Part shown: piece after piece, positions 11,075 to 22,000 of the stretch
Layout: every line of letters begins with the position of its first letter
How positions within the stretch are numbered: position 1 is the stretch's first letter
Assembly (NCBI GenBank): GCA_964059195.1
Contig: CAXKWD010000001.1
Location: forward strand, 219,984,484-220,048,483
DNA: 64,000 nucleotides
Reading direction: 5' to 3'
Source: Ectobius pallidus
Lineage: Eukaryota; Arthropoda; Insecta; Blattodea; Ectobiidae
Notes under the pieces: generated by a model
Seen by the model: the letters and a program-made list of their open reading frames with translations, nothing else
Databases searched by the model: none
Told to the model about the DNA's origin: nothing
Program-made: the position numbers and the translations under genes

Positions 11075-11127
11075 GACGTTATCCAGTATTCGCCTGAAGA
11101 AGACCTGGAGGTACAGGTTGAAACGTA
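11075..11127 (+). ncRNA. Candidate hammerhead-type ribozyme core
   Basis: Downstream of the Penelope-like ORF is ctgaaga (11094-11100), then a hairpin with acctg/caggt arms, then gaaac (11120-11124) followed by gt. This is the order CUGANGA, stem II, GAAA of a hammerhead core, and acg upstream (near 11076) can pair with cgt after gaaa as a short stem III. Hammerhead motifs are known in Penelope-like elements. Stem I and the cleavage-site triplet are not convincing here. Confidence 0.4.
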
Positions 11128-11205
11128 GCAAGCAAGCTCTGTGCATCCGTGATCCACTGGATTTTTAACAAAAGGTAATAAATACCAATCTTTTTAAAAA
11201 ATACT

Positions 11206-11660
11206 TTTTACAAAAATACATTTTCGACAGTGGAAAGTTATAAGACCATCCGCCTATCATGTGAATTAATAGCTTTTAATCCTGTTTTTGTAGGAATCTT
11301 TATATGTATCTTATGTAACTTATAAATGATGACTCCGGCCGCGGAAGCCTACAGACTTATTTAACTTATAAATAAATATCCTTCAATTAATTATTTCGGC
11401 TACTGTTTTCAATCAGTTAAAATCAGGATTAACTGCATGCCGAAGTGATGACAATAAGAGACTTGCACTATATATAAGGATCTGGAGTTTGAAACAAAGA
11501 ACAACTTATCACATTCAAACTATCCCCTCAGAAAATGCTAGATATGGTTTTTATTGCTCATACAGGACTTGGAATTTTACAACCACCTGGTAGGGGTTGA
11601 AATAAGTAGAAACACGGAAACTGGTAGCATAACATTTTACTGTCTTTAATTTAATTTTAA
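11206..11660. other. Intron-like spacer
   Basis: AT-rich sequence between the Penelope-like element and the tandem duplication. It presumably belongs to a GPCPD1-like intron, judged only by its position between exon copies. No feature could be supported inside it. Confidence 0.4.
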
Positions 11661-12041
11661 TTGTTTGGCCTTCATAGGATCACTTTAGTCAAGTTTCTGC
11701 TTGAGATTTTTCTTCTTATTGTCTTTATGGGATATTTTATTTCCTATTTTCATATTGCCATACAACAATTTCAGGGCTAAAATCAATATCATTTTTACAC
11801 ATTCTTCCCCAAAAATGAGAGGTGCATAGGGCTAAAAATATTCCATCCTGTGTTGTCGCTTTTTACATGATTAGGGCTTACAATAAACATCCCTATTTCT
11901 AAACTAATACTTCTAGCTTACAGCGATGAATAACAAATCATAACATAATGGATAAAATTATTTACAGACTTCTGATGTAATGATTATTTGTATCTGTTAA
12001 TTATTATTTTCATAGTAACAGTTAGTTTTTTTGTGTTTCAG

Positions 12042-12172
12042 GATGGGACATATGAACTGAATGATCCGCTAGATCTCAACTTGTACCTTGACATATTGCT
12101 GAAAGTTGTGATTGAACATTCTGGAGATCGGAAGATTGTCTTTTCTGCTTTTCATCCAGATGTCTGTACAAT
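12042..12172 (+). CDS. GPCPD1-like exon, copy 2
   Basis: A 131-nt exon with acceptor tttgtgtttcag and donor gtaagt. It encodes the same GDPD-barrel segment as copy 1 (LYLDILLKVV, EHSGDRKIVFSAFHP, DVCTM). It ends in phase 2, so the next exon supplies the third base of the Met codon, and the downstream sequence at 12717 does this (g|gttcga). It differs from copy 3 by one residue (His versus Tyr after Glu). Confidence 0.8.
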
Positions 12173-12716
12173 GTAAGTTACTTCAAAATTCCTAAGCAGT
12201 GAATTTTCTTTCTTATATATAGCAGCTTCATTCAATATGTGATCTTTATGGAAATTAAGAACATAAAACACTGAAATATTTGAACGGTTGCTATTTGTTC
12301 CGAGTTTAGTACCAACTGTAGAAACATTTGGAAGGATGGGTTTCGCATTCTAGAGATTAAAAAAATGTACAATACCTGAGAGATTTTACTGTTTCAGTTC
12401 TTTTTCTATCTGATCAGATGTCCTGTCCTGTGTTCGTAATTATTTTATTTCAACATAATGGAAAAAAGTTCTGATTTATTACTGATATTGAAGAAGTTCT
12501 TATGTAGTCAACTTTTATTGAGAAATCAACACTCGGAATTTGGATATACTACAAGCTTTTTGGTAATGCATTGTATTGCCATCTTTAGGAACACTGAAGA
12601 AATGTAAAGCTTGGAGGTATCCATCTTGCTTTGGTTATTTACCATGAATATTGTATTAGTAATGTTCAGTGATCAAGTTTTAAAGCATATATTAACTCTT
12701 GTGCTTTTTTTTCAAG

Positions 12717-12762
12717 GGTTCGACTGAAGCAGAACATATACCCAGTACTTTTCTTAACACAA
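12717..12762 (+). CDS. GPCPD1-like following exon, first part, copy 1
   Basis: After the tract cttttttttcaag the sequence encodes VRLKQNIYPVLFLTQ, which follows the CTM end of the previous exon in GPCPD1 proteins. Recognisable similarity ends after the Gln codon; the following codons belong to LINE RNase H or to unidentified joining sequence. The exon is therefore cut short by the LINE in this copy. Confidence 0.7.
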
Positions 12763-13188
12763 ATTCCACAAGTCCCGCATGGTCTGCGAAAAGCAGCACT
12801 CCACTCAGACAGCCAAATTACAATAGACTCAATAGAAAATCCAGCAAACCACAATAACCTAATAGAGCTAATAAGAGAGCAAACAAAAAGATTGGAAGCA
12901 GATAACTGGACCATACACTACACGTGGATCAAGGCACATATGGGCATAACCGGAAACGAAACTGCAGATTGTCTGGCAAAAGCAGCAGCAGGGAACAGGA
13001 ATCTCGAAGTTAGTTACGGCAGGTTACCGCTAAGTGCTAAATTAGGCGAATTACAGGAGATCAGCGAGCAGAAGTGGCAAAATGAGTGGAACAATACTGA
13101 AAATGGAGCAATAACTAAAAGGTATTTCCCAAGTGTAAAAGAACGACTGAAAATAAACATACCTTTGACAGGAGACATTTCTACATTC
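12763..13188 (+). pseudogene. LINE RNase H fragment, duplicated copy cut by the tandem junction
   Basis: The frame encodes an RNase H C-terminal half: HSDSQ (Asp motif), YTWIKAHMGITGNETAD (His/Asp motif) and CLAKAAAG. This is the ribonuclease H domain found downstream of RT in I/R1-type LINEs. It is 5'-truncated and ends at the duplication boundary. The Arg of ADRLAK in the other copy is Cys here. Confidence 0.8.
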
Positions 13189-13574
13189 AAGCCTTGTTTG
13201 GCCTTCATAGGATCACTTTAGTCAAGTTTCTGCTTGAGATTTTTCTTCTTATTGTCTTTATGGGATATTTTATTTCCTATTTTCATATTGCCATACAACA
13301 ATTTCAGGGCTAAAATCAATATCATTTTTACACATTCTTCCCCAAAAATGAGAGGTGCATAGGGCTAAAAATATTCCATCCTGTGTTGTCGCTTTTTACA
13401 TGATTAGGGCTTACAATAAACATCCCTATTTCTAAACTAATACTTCTAGCTTACAGCGATGAATAACAAATCATAACATAATGGATAAAATTATTTACAG
13501 ACTTCTGATGTAATGATTATTTGTATCTGTTAATTATTATTTTCATAGTAACAGTTTGTTTTTTTGTGTTTCAG

Positions 13575-13705
13575 GATGGGACATATGAACTGAATGATCC
13601 GCTAGATCTCAACTTGTACCTTGACATATTGCTGAAAGTTGTGATTGAATATTCTGGAGATCGGAAGATTGTCTTTTCTGCTTTTCATCCAGATGTCTGT
13701 ACAAT
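13575..13705 (+). CDS. GPCPD1-like exon, copy 3
   Basis: A product of the 1,533-bp tandem duplication of copy 2, with identical splice signals (tttgtgtttcag and gtaagt) and length 131 nt. The one replacement against copy 2 is EYSGDRK instead of EHSGDRK. Copy 1 also has Tyr here, so His in copy 2 is probably the derived state. Confidence 0.8.
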
Positions 13706-14249
13706 GTAAGTTACTTCAAAATTCCTAAGCAGTGAATTTTCTTTCTTATATATAGCAGCTTCATTCAATATGTGATCTTTATGGAAATTAAGAACATAAA
13801 ACACTGAAATATTTGAACGGTTGCTATTTGTTCCGAGTTTAGTACCAACTGTAGAAACATTTGGAAGGATGGGTTTCGCATTCTAGAGATTAAAAAAATG
13901 TACAATACCTGAGAGATTTTACTGTTTCAGTTCTTTTTCTATCTGATCAGATGTCCTGTCCTGTGTTCGTAATTATTTTATTTCAACATAATGGAAAAAA
14001 GTTCTGATTTATTACTGATATTGAAGAAGTTCTTATGTAGTCAACTTTTATTGAGAAATCAACACTCGGAATTTGGATATACTACAAGCTTTTTGGTAAT
14101 GCATTGTATTGCCATCTTTAGGAACACTGAAGAAATGTAAAGCTTGGAGGTATCCATCTTGCTTTGGTTATTTACCATGAATATTGTATTAGTAATGTTC
14201 AGTGATCAAGTTTTAAAGCATATATTAACTCTTGTGCTTTTTTTTCAAG

Positions 14250-14295
14250 GGTTCGACTGAAGCAGAACATATACCCAGTACTTTTCTTAACACAA
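14250..14295 (+). CDS. GPCPD1-like following exon, first part, copy 2
   Basis: Same sequence as at 12717: acceptor ttttcaag, then codons for VRLKQNIYPVLFLTQ. The frame is open without a stop from 14250 through the adjoining LINE RNase H to the TGA ending at 14784, giving a potential chimeric frame of about 178 codons. Confidence 0.7.
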
Positions 14296-15195
14296 ATTCC
14301 ACAAGTCCCGCATGGTCTGCGAAAAGCAGCACTCCACTCAGACAGCCAAATTACAATAGACTCAATAGAAAATCCAGCAAACCACAATAACCTAATAGAG
14401 CTAATAAGAGAGCAAACAAAAAGATTGGAAGCAGATAACTGGACCATACACTACACGTGGATCAAGGCACATATGGGCATAACCGGAAACGAAACTGCAG
14501 ATCGTCTGGCAAAAGCAGCAGCAGGGAACAGGAATCTCGAAATTAGTTACGGCAGGTTACCGCTAAGTGCTAAATTAGGCGAATTACAGGAGATCAGCGA
14601 GCAGAAGTGGCAAAATGAGTGGAACAATACTGAAAATGGAGCAATAACTAAACGGTATTTCCCAAGTGTAAAAGAACGACTGAAAATAAACATACCTTTG
14701 ACAGGAGACATTTCTACATTCTTAAGTGGACACGGAAAGATTAACTCTTACTTTTACCGATTTAAAATAAAGGAAAGCCCATGATGTACATGTGGTGTAC
14801 CAGAACAGACGGTAGAACATCTTTTATTTAAATGTACAAACTTAAAGAGTGAACGGGCAGATTTCAGGAACGCTATGATAAGAAATCATGGAAAGTGGAC
14901 GTTTAATGAACAAAAATTAATGAACGAATATACAAAAGAACTCATAGACTTTATAAAATCAATAAAATTAGTGAGACTCTAGACAGCCAATAATTCTAGT
15001 TGGAAAGTTCCGGTATATAACAATCAGTAAATACAATTGAGAGTATTCTAGTGATAAAGCAATCGATAATAAGTAGAAAAATGTGAAGTTAGTATAAGTG
15101 AACATGCAACTAATTGTTATTTTGAGGGCAATAGGGCATGTAGTGTTACAGATATTGTAATGAAGCATGCTGTAAATAAATTATATTAAAAAAAA
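14296..15195 (+). mobile_element. 5'-truncated LINE (RNase H and 3' end)
   Basis: Contains RNase H motifs (HSDSQ, YTWIKAHMGITGNETADRLAK), then a C-terminal segment with a stop at 14782-14784 (RFKIKESP). In the same frame after that stop comes CTCGVPEQTVEHLLFKC, a CCHC-like motif common at the end of such LINE proteins, and further codons to about 14980. The 3' end has an aataaa-like stretch and a 10-nt poly(A) at 15187-15196. The truncated 5' end joins GPCPD1-like exon sequence. Clade is I/R1-like by the presence of RNase H; not resolved further. Confidence 0.82.
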
Positions 15196-15196
15196 A

Positions 15197-16636
15197 ATTC
15201 AGTGGGATGTTTACAAGTGATGGGAAAATTCTATTCTGTCAAAAATGTGTGAAATTTGTAAATGCAGATCAGCGATCTCAAGTAATGCAGCTTTTAGCTG
15301 GTAGTAAACACACAATGGCTGCTTCACGTTCAGCACCTAGACAAGTTCTCTTAGGTAAAACAGCTTCTTCTTCACATACTCAGTTTGCAAAAAGTCCTGA
15401 ATATTACGCAGATTTGTGCAAAAAATTTCTTACATGTGATATTCCTTTATATAAATTGAAGAATCCAGGGCTCAAGAAGTTCCTGAGTAAATACACACAA
15501 TATGAAACACCAAAAGAATCAACAATAAGACAACTGTATGTCCCTGCGCACTACAAAGAAACGTTAGGAAAGATCAGAGCAGAGTGTGGTAAACCTGGAT
15601 GAAACAACAGACTCTAGTGGAAGGAAAGTGGGAAACGTTGTAGTAGGTGTGCTGGAAAATAACGAAATTGCTTCAGAACGGTGTTTTTTATTTGCATGCA
15701 GAGAAATGTCAGCAACAAATCATCTAACGGTGGCTCACTTATTCAATGAATCACATCAGTTATTATGGCCGGATGGGGTCAAATTTGATGTTCTTTTGTT
15801 CCTTACAGATGCTGCCCCCTACATGAAGAAGGCAGCAGAAGGTCTAAATGTAAGCTTCCCAAATATGATACATGTAACATGTATAGCACACGCTTTAGAC
15901 AGGGTATGTGAACAGGTACGTGCCTTATATCCTGAAGTGGACAAGTTAATTTCAAATGGCAAGAAAGTAGTTTTGAAGTGCCCAACGCCAATTGATTTGT
16001 TCAAAGGAAAAAAATTCTGGTCTTGCACTTCCTCCTACACCTATAGTCACTCGCTGGGAACATGGTTGGAAGCAGTGGAATATTATGCACAGAATTTTGA
16101 AAATTTCAAATCCGTTGTAAATGAATTGAATAAGGATGATGCTTCATCAATTGAAGTTCTTCAAGGGCAGTTAACTAAAAAATGAATTATCTTACATATC
16201 TGCAAATTTCAGTTTGTTGTGTCACTCAATAAAGAAATTAGAAACATTGACAAAATTGTTGACTTCAGACGGTTAATGAAGTGCGTGACATTGAGAGAAA
16301 AATTAATTCATTCAAAGGCCCTAAAATTACAGCGATGTTTAGAACTTTAAAAACATGTTCGCCAAAAATGATGGATTTTACATTATGTGTCAAGTTCCTA
16401 ACATTTTGGAAGGGAAGCAAGATAGTGGAGAAATTAAGAACTTGTGTGTCAGTGACATGCCTTTGCTAAAATATGCAAGACTAACTTCTTGTGACATAGA
16501 GCGTTCCTTCTCTCGGTTTCGGGCATTTTTCCGTGACAACAGACATCGGTTTGTGATGGAAAACTTGGAGAAAGTCTTCATTGTCCACTGCAACAGCGAT
16601 ATATTTTCCCCAACATTGTCTCATCATGACTGTTGA
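15197..16636 (+). pseudogene. hAT-like transposase related to CGGBP1 proteins, broken
   Basis: The N-terminal part (FTSDGKILFCQKCVKFVNADQRSQ, then KH) is a BED-like zinc finger of the type seen in CGGBP1 and related hAT proteins. A frameshift near 15590 joins to a second frame with VNLDETTDSSGRKVGNVVVG and LTDAAPYMKKAAEGL, HVTCIAHALDRVCE (RNase H-fold core). After a stop at 16183-16185 further frame changes follow. The C-terminal dimerisation region is clear: LKYARLTSCDIERSFSRFRAFF, RFVMENLEKVFIVHCN. The 5' end abuts the LINE poly(A), so part of the gene may lie on the far side of that LINE. Confidence 0.85.
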
Positions 16637-17020
16637 GTAATAATAAAATGTTATATGTATAAAATTGATGATTACATAATACTGAAACAAAATATTTTTG
16701 AAACGTTTATACATATATTTTCCATTTTTAGTTCATAAGAAAATAAATATTTTCAAGCTCTTTAGCACATAAAAATCCGCTCCCTAGTAATGTCCAACAT
16801 CTACAATACTCTGTGGTTCATGAAAGCTTATTATCTAAACCTAGTAGAAACAACAGCAGAAAGGTGTTTCCGTTACATATCAGTTGTATATTGCGTATAA
16901 TGTTTTTGTTAGAATATCAGCTCAATAGCTTTGTCTTTTTGTAAAATCTATACATGTCAATATCATAAAACATGAAGATTTCGACCCATCTTCAAAGTGT
17001 ATTAGCTTATTGTTAATTAC
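16637..17020. other. 3' flank of the hAT-like remnant
   Basis: AT-rich sequence with several polyadenylation-like motifs (aataaa at 16650 and 16742). It may include the 3' UTR of the hAT-like copy. The TTAATTAC at 17013-17020 is the left TSD of the next element. Confidence 0.4.
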
Positions 17021-17750
17021 TAGACCTGGGATTTTAAGGCAAATGCCTGTTTTGTTCCTTATGAAATAACATGAAAATTTTTAAATATGTTGACATTTCA
17101 TGATAAATCATTTATATATTCTATAGAGTTTTTTGTGCCCTAAAATGCCTATTTGGACCTTTGGATCCTATTTTTACTATTTTAGTGCCTAAAATGCCTA
17201 TTTTGCACATTTAAAATAAAACTCAACTTCTGTAACTTTTAAAATCATTTAATCGACATCCCTGAATGAAGGGCAGAACAGTAGAGGGTGGGTTTTTCAC
17301 AGAAACTTGATTTTCCCAAACAATTGTCGCCAAAGGAATGCTGACCGACAGGGGAGAAGTCACTCAAAACAACAAGTAGCAGATATAGGTGACATACTGT
17401 GTCAATTTTTCATATAATCCAAAACGGTTTTTGATAAATGTATTTTTAATTCTGTCTTAATTTTGCAATTATTTCCGTTGAGAATAGGTATACTACTCTT
17501 TTACAGTAAAAAAAGATTACATTACAGTTTATGAGCTTATTGTAGTATTTTAAAGTCTATTGTAAAGTCTATTTACACATTTTAAAGCTTATTTTAAGTG
17601 CCTATTTTCTCTTTTAAAAGCGTATTTACTTGTTTTAAAAGCCTATTTTAGGTGCCTAAAACTAACTTTTTTAGAGCTTAAAATCCCAGTTTTAAAAGCT
17701 ACTTTAGGTGCCTAAAACTAACTTTTTTAGAGCCTAAAATCCCAGATCTA
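17021..17750. mobile_element. hAT-type MITE with 8-bp target duplication
   Basis: Flanked by TTAATTAC on both sides (17013-17020 and 17751-17758), the 8-bp duplication expected for hAT elements. The ends are inverted repeats: tagacctgggattttaaggc and the complement of tagatctgggattttaggc. The 730-bp body contains many short tandem motifs (gcctatttt, tttaaaagc), and the right end is partly duplicated (gcctaaaactaactttttt occurs twice). No protein is encoded. It may depend on a hAT transposase such as the one just upstream, but a link is not shown. Confidence 0.92.
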
Positions 17751-17758
17751 TTAATTAC

Positions 17759-18500
17759 CTGTGTGTTTACAATCTGACGTATAAAGTATTTTTAACATAC
17801 GTTTTTACCTTCCCCAGACTGCTTATGTGTACATTAAATAGAGTTTTTATTTGCAAGTAGGGAGAGAGTTCAAAATACGATTCTGTTTGGCCCAAGACTA
17901 TTCAATTCATTTATTACCAACCATCCTGATCTAAATAGCTTAAACAACAAACAATTTAGGTCTAAAATTAGAAAATTTATATAATTATTACTTCTGTTAT
18001 CGACTATTACTGTTATAACATTTTTTCATATTAAACTTTAAAATTTGGATAGAACTTAATTTCTTTGTTTTTACTAAAATTTGAACAAATAAATTGTTAT
18101 GTATTATTGTTGTATTGCTTCGTACCTTTGTATTGTAAATAGAACATGTTCTAACCTTTCATACATAACATTTTGTCATACTTCTCCAAATTATGCATTT
18201 TTTTAAAGTAATTGTTTAGTATAAGCATTTCTAATATATAACTGAACCACCCCCGAACACAAGCTCTGCTTCTTCGGGGGTGTATCAACTTTTGTATATA
18301 TTTTTCGTGTACTTTGGAGTAATAAATTGTAATTGTAATTGTAATTGTAATTGTTCTTGTCCGTTTTGTTAATGTTTGTTCTTGTATATATGTTTTGTTA
18401 ACAGACATGTCTTTAAAATATTTTCAGTTCACATTTGCAGTGTTATCTGGAAACATTAACAGATTAGAAGTTCTTTACAAGTAAAACTGTAAATTGCCTG
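17759..18500. other. AT-rich stretch with a LINE-like 3' tail
   Basis: Near 18240-18280 lies a hairpin (cacccccgaa ... ttcgggggtg) followed by an AT-rich stretch and (TTGTAA)n at 18327-18354. This is the arrangement of a LINE 3' UTR with a short tandem tail, but no coding part is visible upstream. Confidence 0.35.
18327..18354. repeat. (TTGTAA)n microsatellite
   Basis: About four and a half units of ttgtaa. It probably marks the 3' terminus of a LINE copy. Confidence 0.7.
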
Positions 18501-18584
18501 TAAAATTGTTAAAAAATGATTACTTACTTACTTAATCAATGGCAATAGAAAATTCCTAAGCAACCTAAAGGAATATTATATATT

Positions 18585-18905
18585 TTATGGAACCTGAAGG
18601 TTCATTGCCGCGCTTACCTGAGTCCGCCATTCAATCCTATTCTGTGCTAACTCCATCCAATCATCCCCCACAAATCCTACTTCCCATAAATCCGTTCTAA
18701 GATTGTCCTCCCACCTACGTCTAGGTCTTCCACGTAGTCTTTTCCCTTTGGGTCTCCCAGTCAATACTTTTGAGGTATGTCTTTCCTCCCCCATGCGTGC
18801 AACATGTCCAGCCCATTTCATCCTTTGCGATTTAATTACAAAAATGAAGAAAGAATGATTATGTGATTGACGATATTCAGGTTTAATGTTAAATTGTGGC
18901 ATAAG
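18585..18905 (-). pseudogene. RTE-type LINE protein, C-terminal fragment
   Basis: The minus-strand frame contains RMKWAGHVARMGEE, TGRPKGKRLRGRPRRRWEDN and a Trp-rich end. This tail is typical of the C-terminus of insect endonuclease-reverse transcriptases of the RTE type. RT and endonuclease domains are absent. The frame ends with a short unrelated tail near 18585. Confidence 0.75.
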
Positions 18906-19059
18906 TTGCTAACTTCGGATTTGATAAAATGTGTTTTTAAGTTGTATTCCATTTGTTTTCCCACGGAGACATGCAGAGGGGGGAGCATCACTTGAGTAAC
19001 CAGAGAACTCTACTTTTCTCACAGAAGACTGGCAACACAAAGACTATTATGGGTTACAC

Positions 19060-22000
19060 GTGTTCGCATCCCAAGGTCAGAGAGGTAGACCCAAAGGAGG
19101 CATAACATGCCTACTTAGACCGAATCTGTGTCCCTACAAAATTGTGAAGAAAACGAACAATCTCTTAGCAATAGAAACATTAGCCGTCACGCTGATAGCA
19201 GTTTACTTTCAACTGGATCTGAAGGATTTGGATATTATTGATGAACTTAGCAGTGTGCTTGCTGAAATTGACAGGAAGGCTCCTCTAATCATAGCGGGAG
19301 ATATGAATTGTAGGGTAGACAAACCTGACGTTTAATCAAGAGTAATCCTCAACTATTTAAAGGAAGAGGGTCTACCCTCATAAATATGGTATGCGAACCA
19401 ACATATATCTGCCACAACGGGAGTAGTGCCATAGATTTGATTTTCACGAACAATTTTCATATTCAGCCAGTAGCACATGAAGTCAAGAAGAACCTGCCCA
19501 TGAGAAAGCATCTCCCGCTGGAGACATGCTTCATCCTTACTAAGAACAAGAAAGCACGAGAATCCTCCATTGATCAGACTAGAGTCTCTAGGAGACTAAA
19601 CTTGGAAAAATTACAAAAGAGTGTTCCAGATTTACGAACCATTATGAATTGTACAGATAAGAGCACAGATGATATTCTTCAGCACATAGAGAAACACCTT
19701 AAGGAGGCAATAGAACCAATTAGTTGTAACAGCAGACGTGCCAAACTATGGTTTAATAAAGTATGCTATGAAGCCAGAAGAGCTGCACTCAATGCCCTGC
19801 ATAAGTGTCTACGGTCGGACTCTCAAGAGCTAAAACGTGAATATGAGCAAAAGAGAAATTCATATAAAAAGGTGCTTAAGGAGGAGAAAGAAGCATACCA
19901 AAAGGGAGAAGAGGAATCCATGGTAGAGCAAGCCCAAGAGCGCCCATACAAAGCTCTCATGTCGAGAAGACCGAAGTTTACAAGAAACATACCCATTGTC
20001 AACGCAAGCTAAGGGTTTTTTTTTCCATCATCTTTATTATGTACAGTGAATAGTTTTAATTTAAATCATCCGCTATGCTTTCTTGCGCCAAGTCAGCTTT
20101 GAGTAGGCGCAATATTACATCATCCTGATCACGAGTTCTTTTGTGACAGGTGGTCCCTTGGGTGACGCTCTGGGTGGCGTCGCTTGCCTTTGTTCAGTAT
20201 TAAGTCTGCAGTTTCACGGGTCGGACGTTCCCTGATCCTGCTCTGATTTCCTAGTTAACAAAGGCCTCTTCGCGCCCTTTGTAATTGTACTAGAAATCGT
20301 TGGAATAAAACTTCATTACAAGTTTTATTTAATCCAAGTAAATTATTCAACATAATTTACGCATTTTAAATATTCAAAGTGCATTAGATTCGCTTATAAG
20401 TTCCACGGCAGCGTAAGTGTGGTGACGTCATTGTTCATCCGAGAGGCTACATTATGTGAACAATCAAGTTCTAATAACTGTGAATATAATCAATCTACAG
20501 TAAATTTTATTACCTTCAATTTCATATATAATTCATTGGTAAAATATAAAATTTACGAAATTACTTATAGTGGTGTAATACTTTACGTGCCATTTTCTAG
20601 TTCATTGTTTTCAACGTGTTTCTTTAGTTATTATCAGTTTTCATATATTATTTCTTCAAGTGTTTACAAGTATTAATAAAGTGAAAGTTTTCATAACATG
20701 TTAGATTGTTAAACCAATATAATTCCTGGGATCTCTGAATCCAGTGTCCTTGATATATAGTCCACTCTTGCTCTAAATGGTCCTCCTCCCAGAGAATTCT
20801 TATATGTCTTACACATACATTGTTTCACTTCGTTCCTGATTTATTCCTTTCAACTACTTACAATTGCTCCTCACGGAAAGGATATTTCCTTCCGATCCCG
20901 AACATTTGTCCTCACGGTCCTGATACCGTACACCCATGGAGAATTGGGAGAAACACTTCAAGGCTATACTCCAAGCAAAAGAAACCTCACCACCTTTATT
21001 TCCAAACCTTGAGGATTCGGATGATAATGAGCCCTTCACCACCAAAGAAGTAGAAGCTGCAATTAAGGAATTAAAGAACGGTAAAGCTTGTGGCCCGGAC
21101 AGAATTTATAATGAGCACCTGAAGCAAGGAAGCTCCATACTAGTAGAACCATGGACTATGCTACTCAACCAATGTCTAGCCCAACAGGCAATACCCAAGA
21201 ATTGGAGACATTCTATAATCAGAATTCTATACAAGGGCAAAGGTGACACTGAGGATCCTCATTCGTATCGTGGCATAGCCCTCGAGAACACAGGATTAAA
21301 ACTGCTATCCAACCTGTTGGCAAAAAGATTAACACCATTAGTAGACCCTCTAATACCAGAGGAACAGTTTGGATTTAGGAGAGGAAGATCAACCGTGCAA
21401 GCCATTGGATGCCTAATGGATAGCATCAAGGACGCCCTCAGATCCTCCGGAGGGAAATTGTATGTCGTGTTTATCGACTTCGCGAAAGCGTTCGACTCAG
21501 TACACCAGACAAAGATGATCTCCAAACTAGGTCAACTAATAGGAGAAAGGCATTATTTAACTAAAATGGTTTCGGTACTGACAGCGGTAAACTACGTAAC
21601 CATTGATGACAACCTCAGACGATCGGAACCTATAAAGCAAACCGTGGGAGTCCTACAAGGTGATCCCTTGAGCCCCATCATGTTCAACATCGCGACCAGA
21701 GATGTAGTGGAGGAAATAGCATCGCCAGCTATTGAGTTGTTCATATACGCAGATGATATGACCATGGCATCAAGGTCACTCCGAGAATTACAAGACGCTT
21801 TTGACAAATTCTTGGTCTGGGCGAATAAAAACAGCCTAACCATAAATTCAAAGAAGACCGTACTGATGACTTTTAGGAATGGGGGAAGGCTCCCAGTATA
21901 TGCAAACATCTCATACAAAGGCAACAACCTAGAAAAAGTAAACAACTACAAGTATCTGGGCGTGACGATGCAGATTAATGGGAAAAGCTTTGCAAAGCAC

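Larger units (their letters stand above)
9822..11205 (+). mobile_element. 5'-truncated Penelope-like element with inverted terminal repeats
   Basis: The element encodes the C-terminal part of an RT and a GIY-YIG endonuclease. Its ends are inverted copies of each other: aagattggtatttattatc near 9833 and the complement near 11175, each with a T- or A-run. Penelope-like elements often carry partial inverted or tandem copies of their own end. The flanks both contain gaattaatagc (near 9806 and 11263), which may be an extended target duplication. It lies in a GPCPD1-like intron. Confidence 0.85.
11661..14721 (+). repeat. Recent tandem duplication, 1,533-bp offset
   Basis: The segment 11661-13188 is repeated at 13194-14721, joined by 5 bp of filler (aagcc). 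The offset is 1,533 bp at every landmark checked (both exons and the far end), so there is no net indel. I count about five substitutions, so the copies are roughly 99.7% identical. Each copy contains a GPCPD1-like 131-nt exon, an intron, the start of the next exon and part of a LINE. The right breakpoint lies inside the LINE, so the LINE insertion came before the duplication. Confidence 0.93.

Noticed and set aside
18585..18905. Independent host gene with Arg-rich GRPRRRW motif
   Set aside because: The motif is the usual C-terminal tail of RTE-type LINE proteins.
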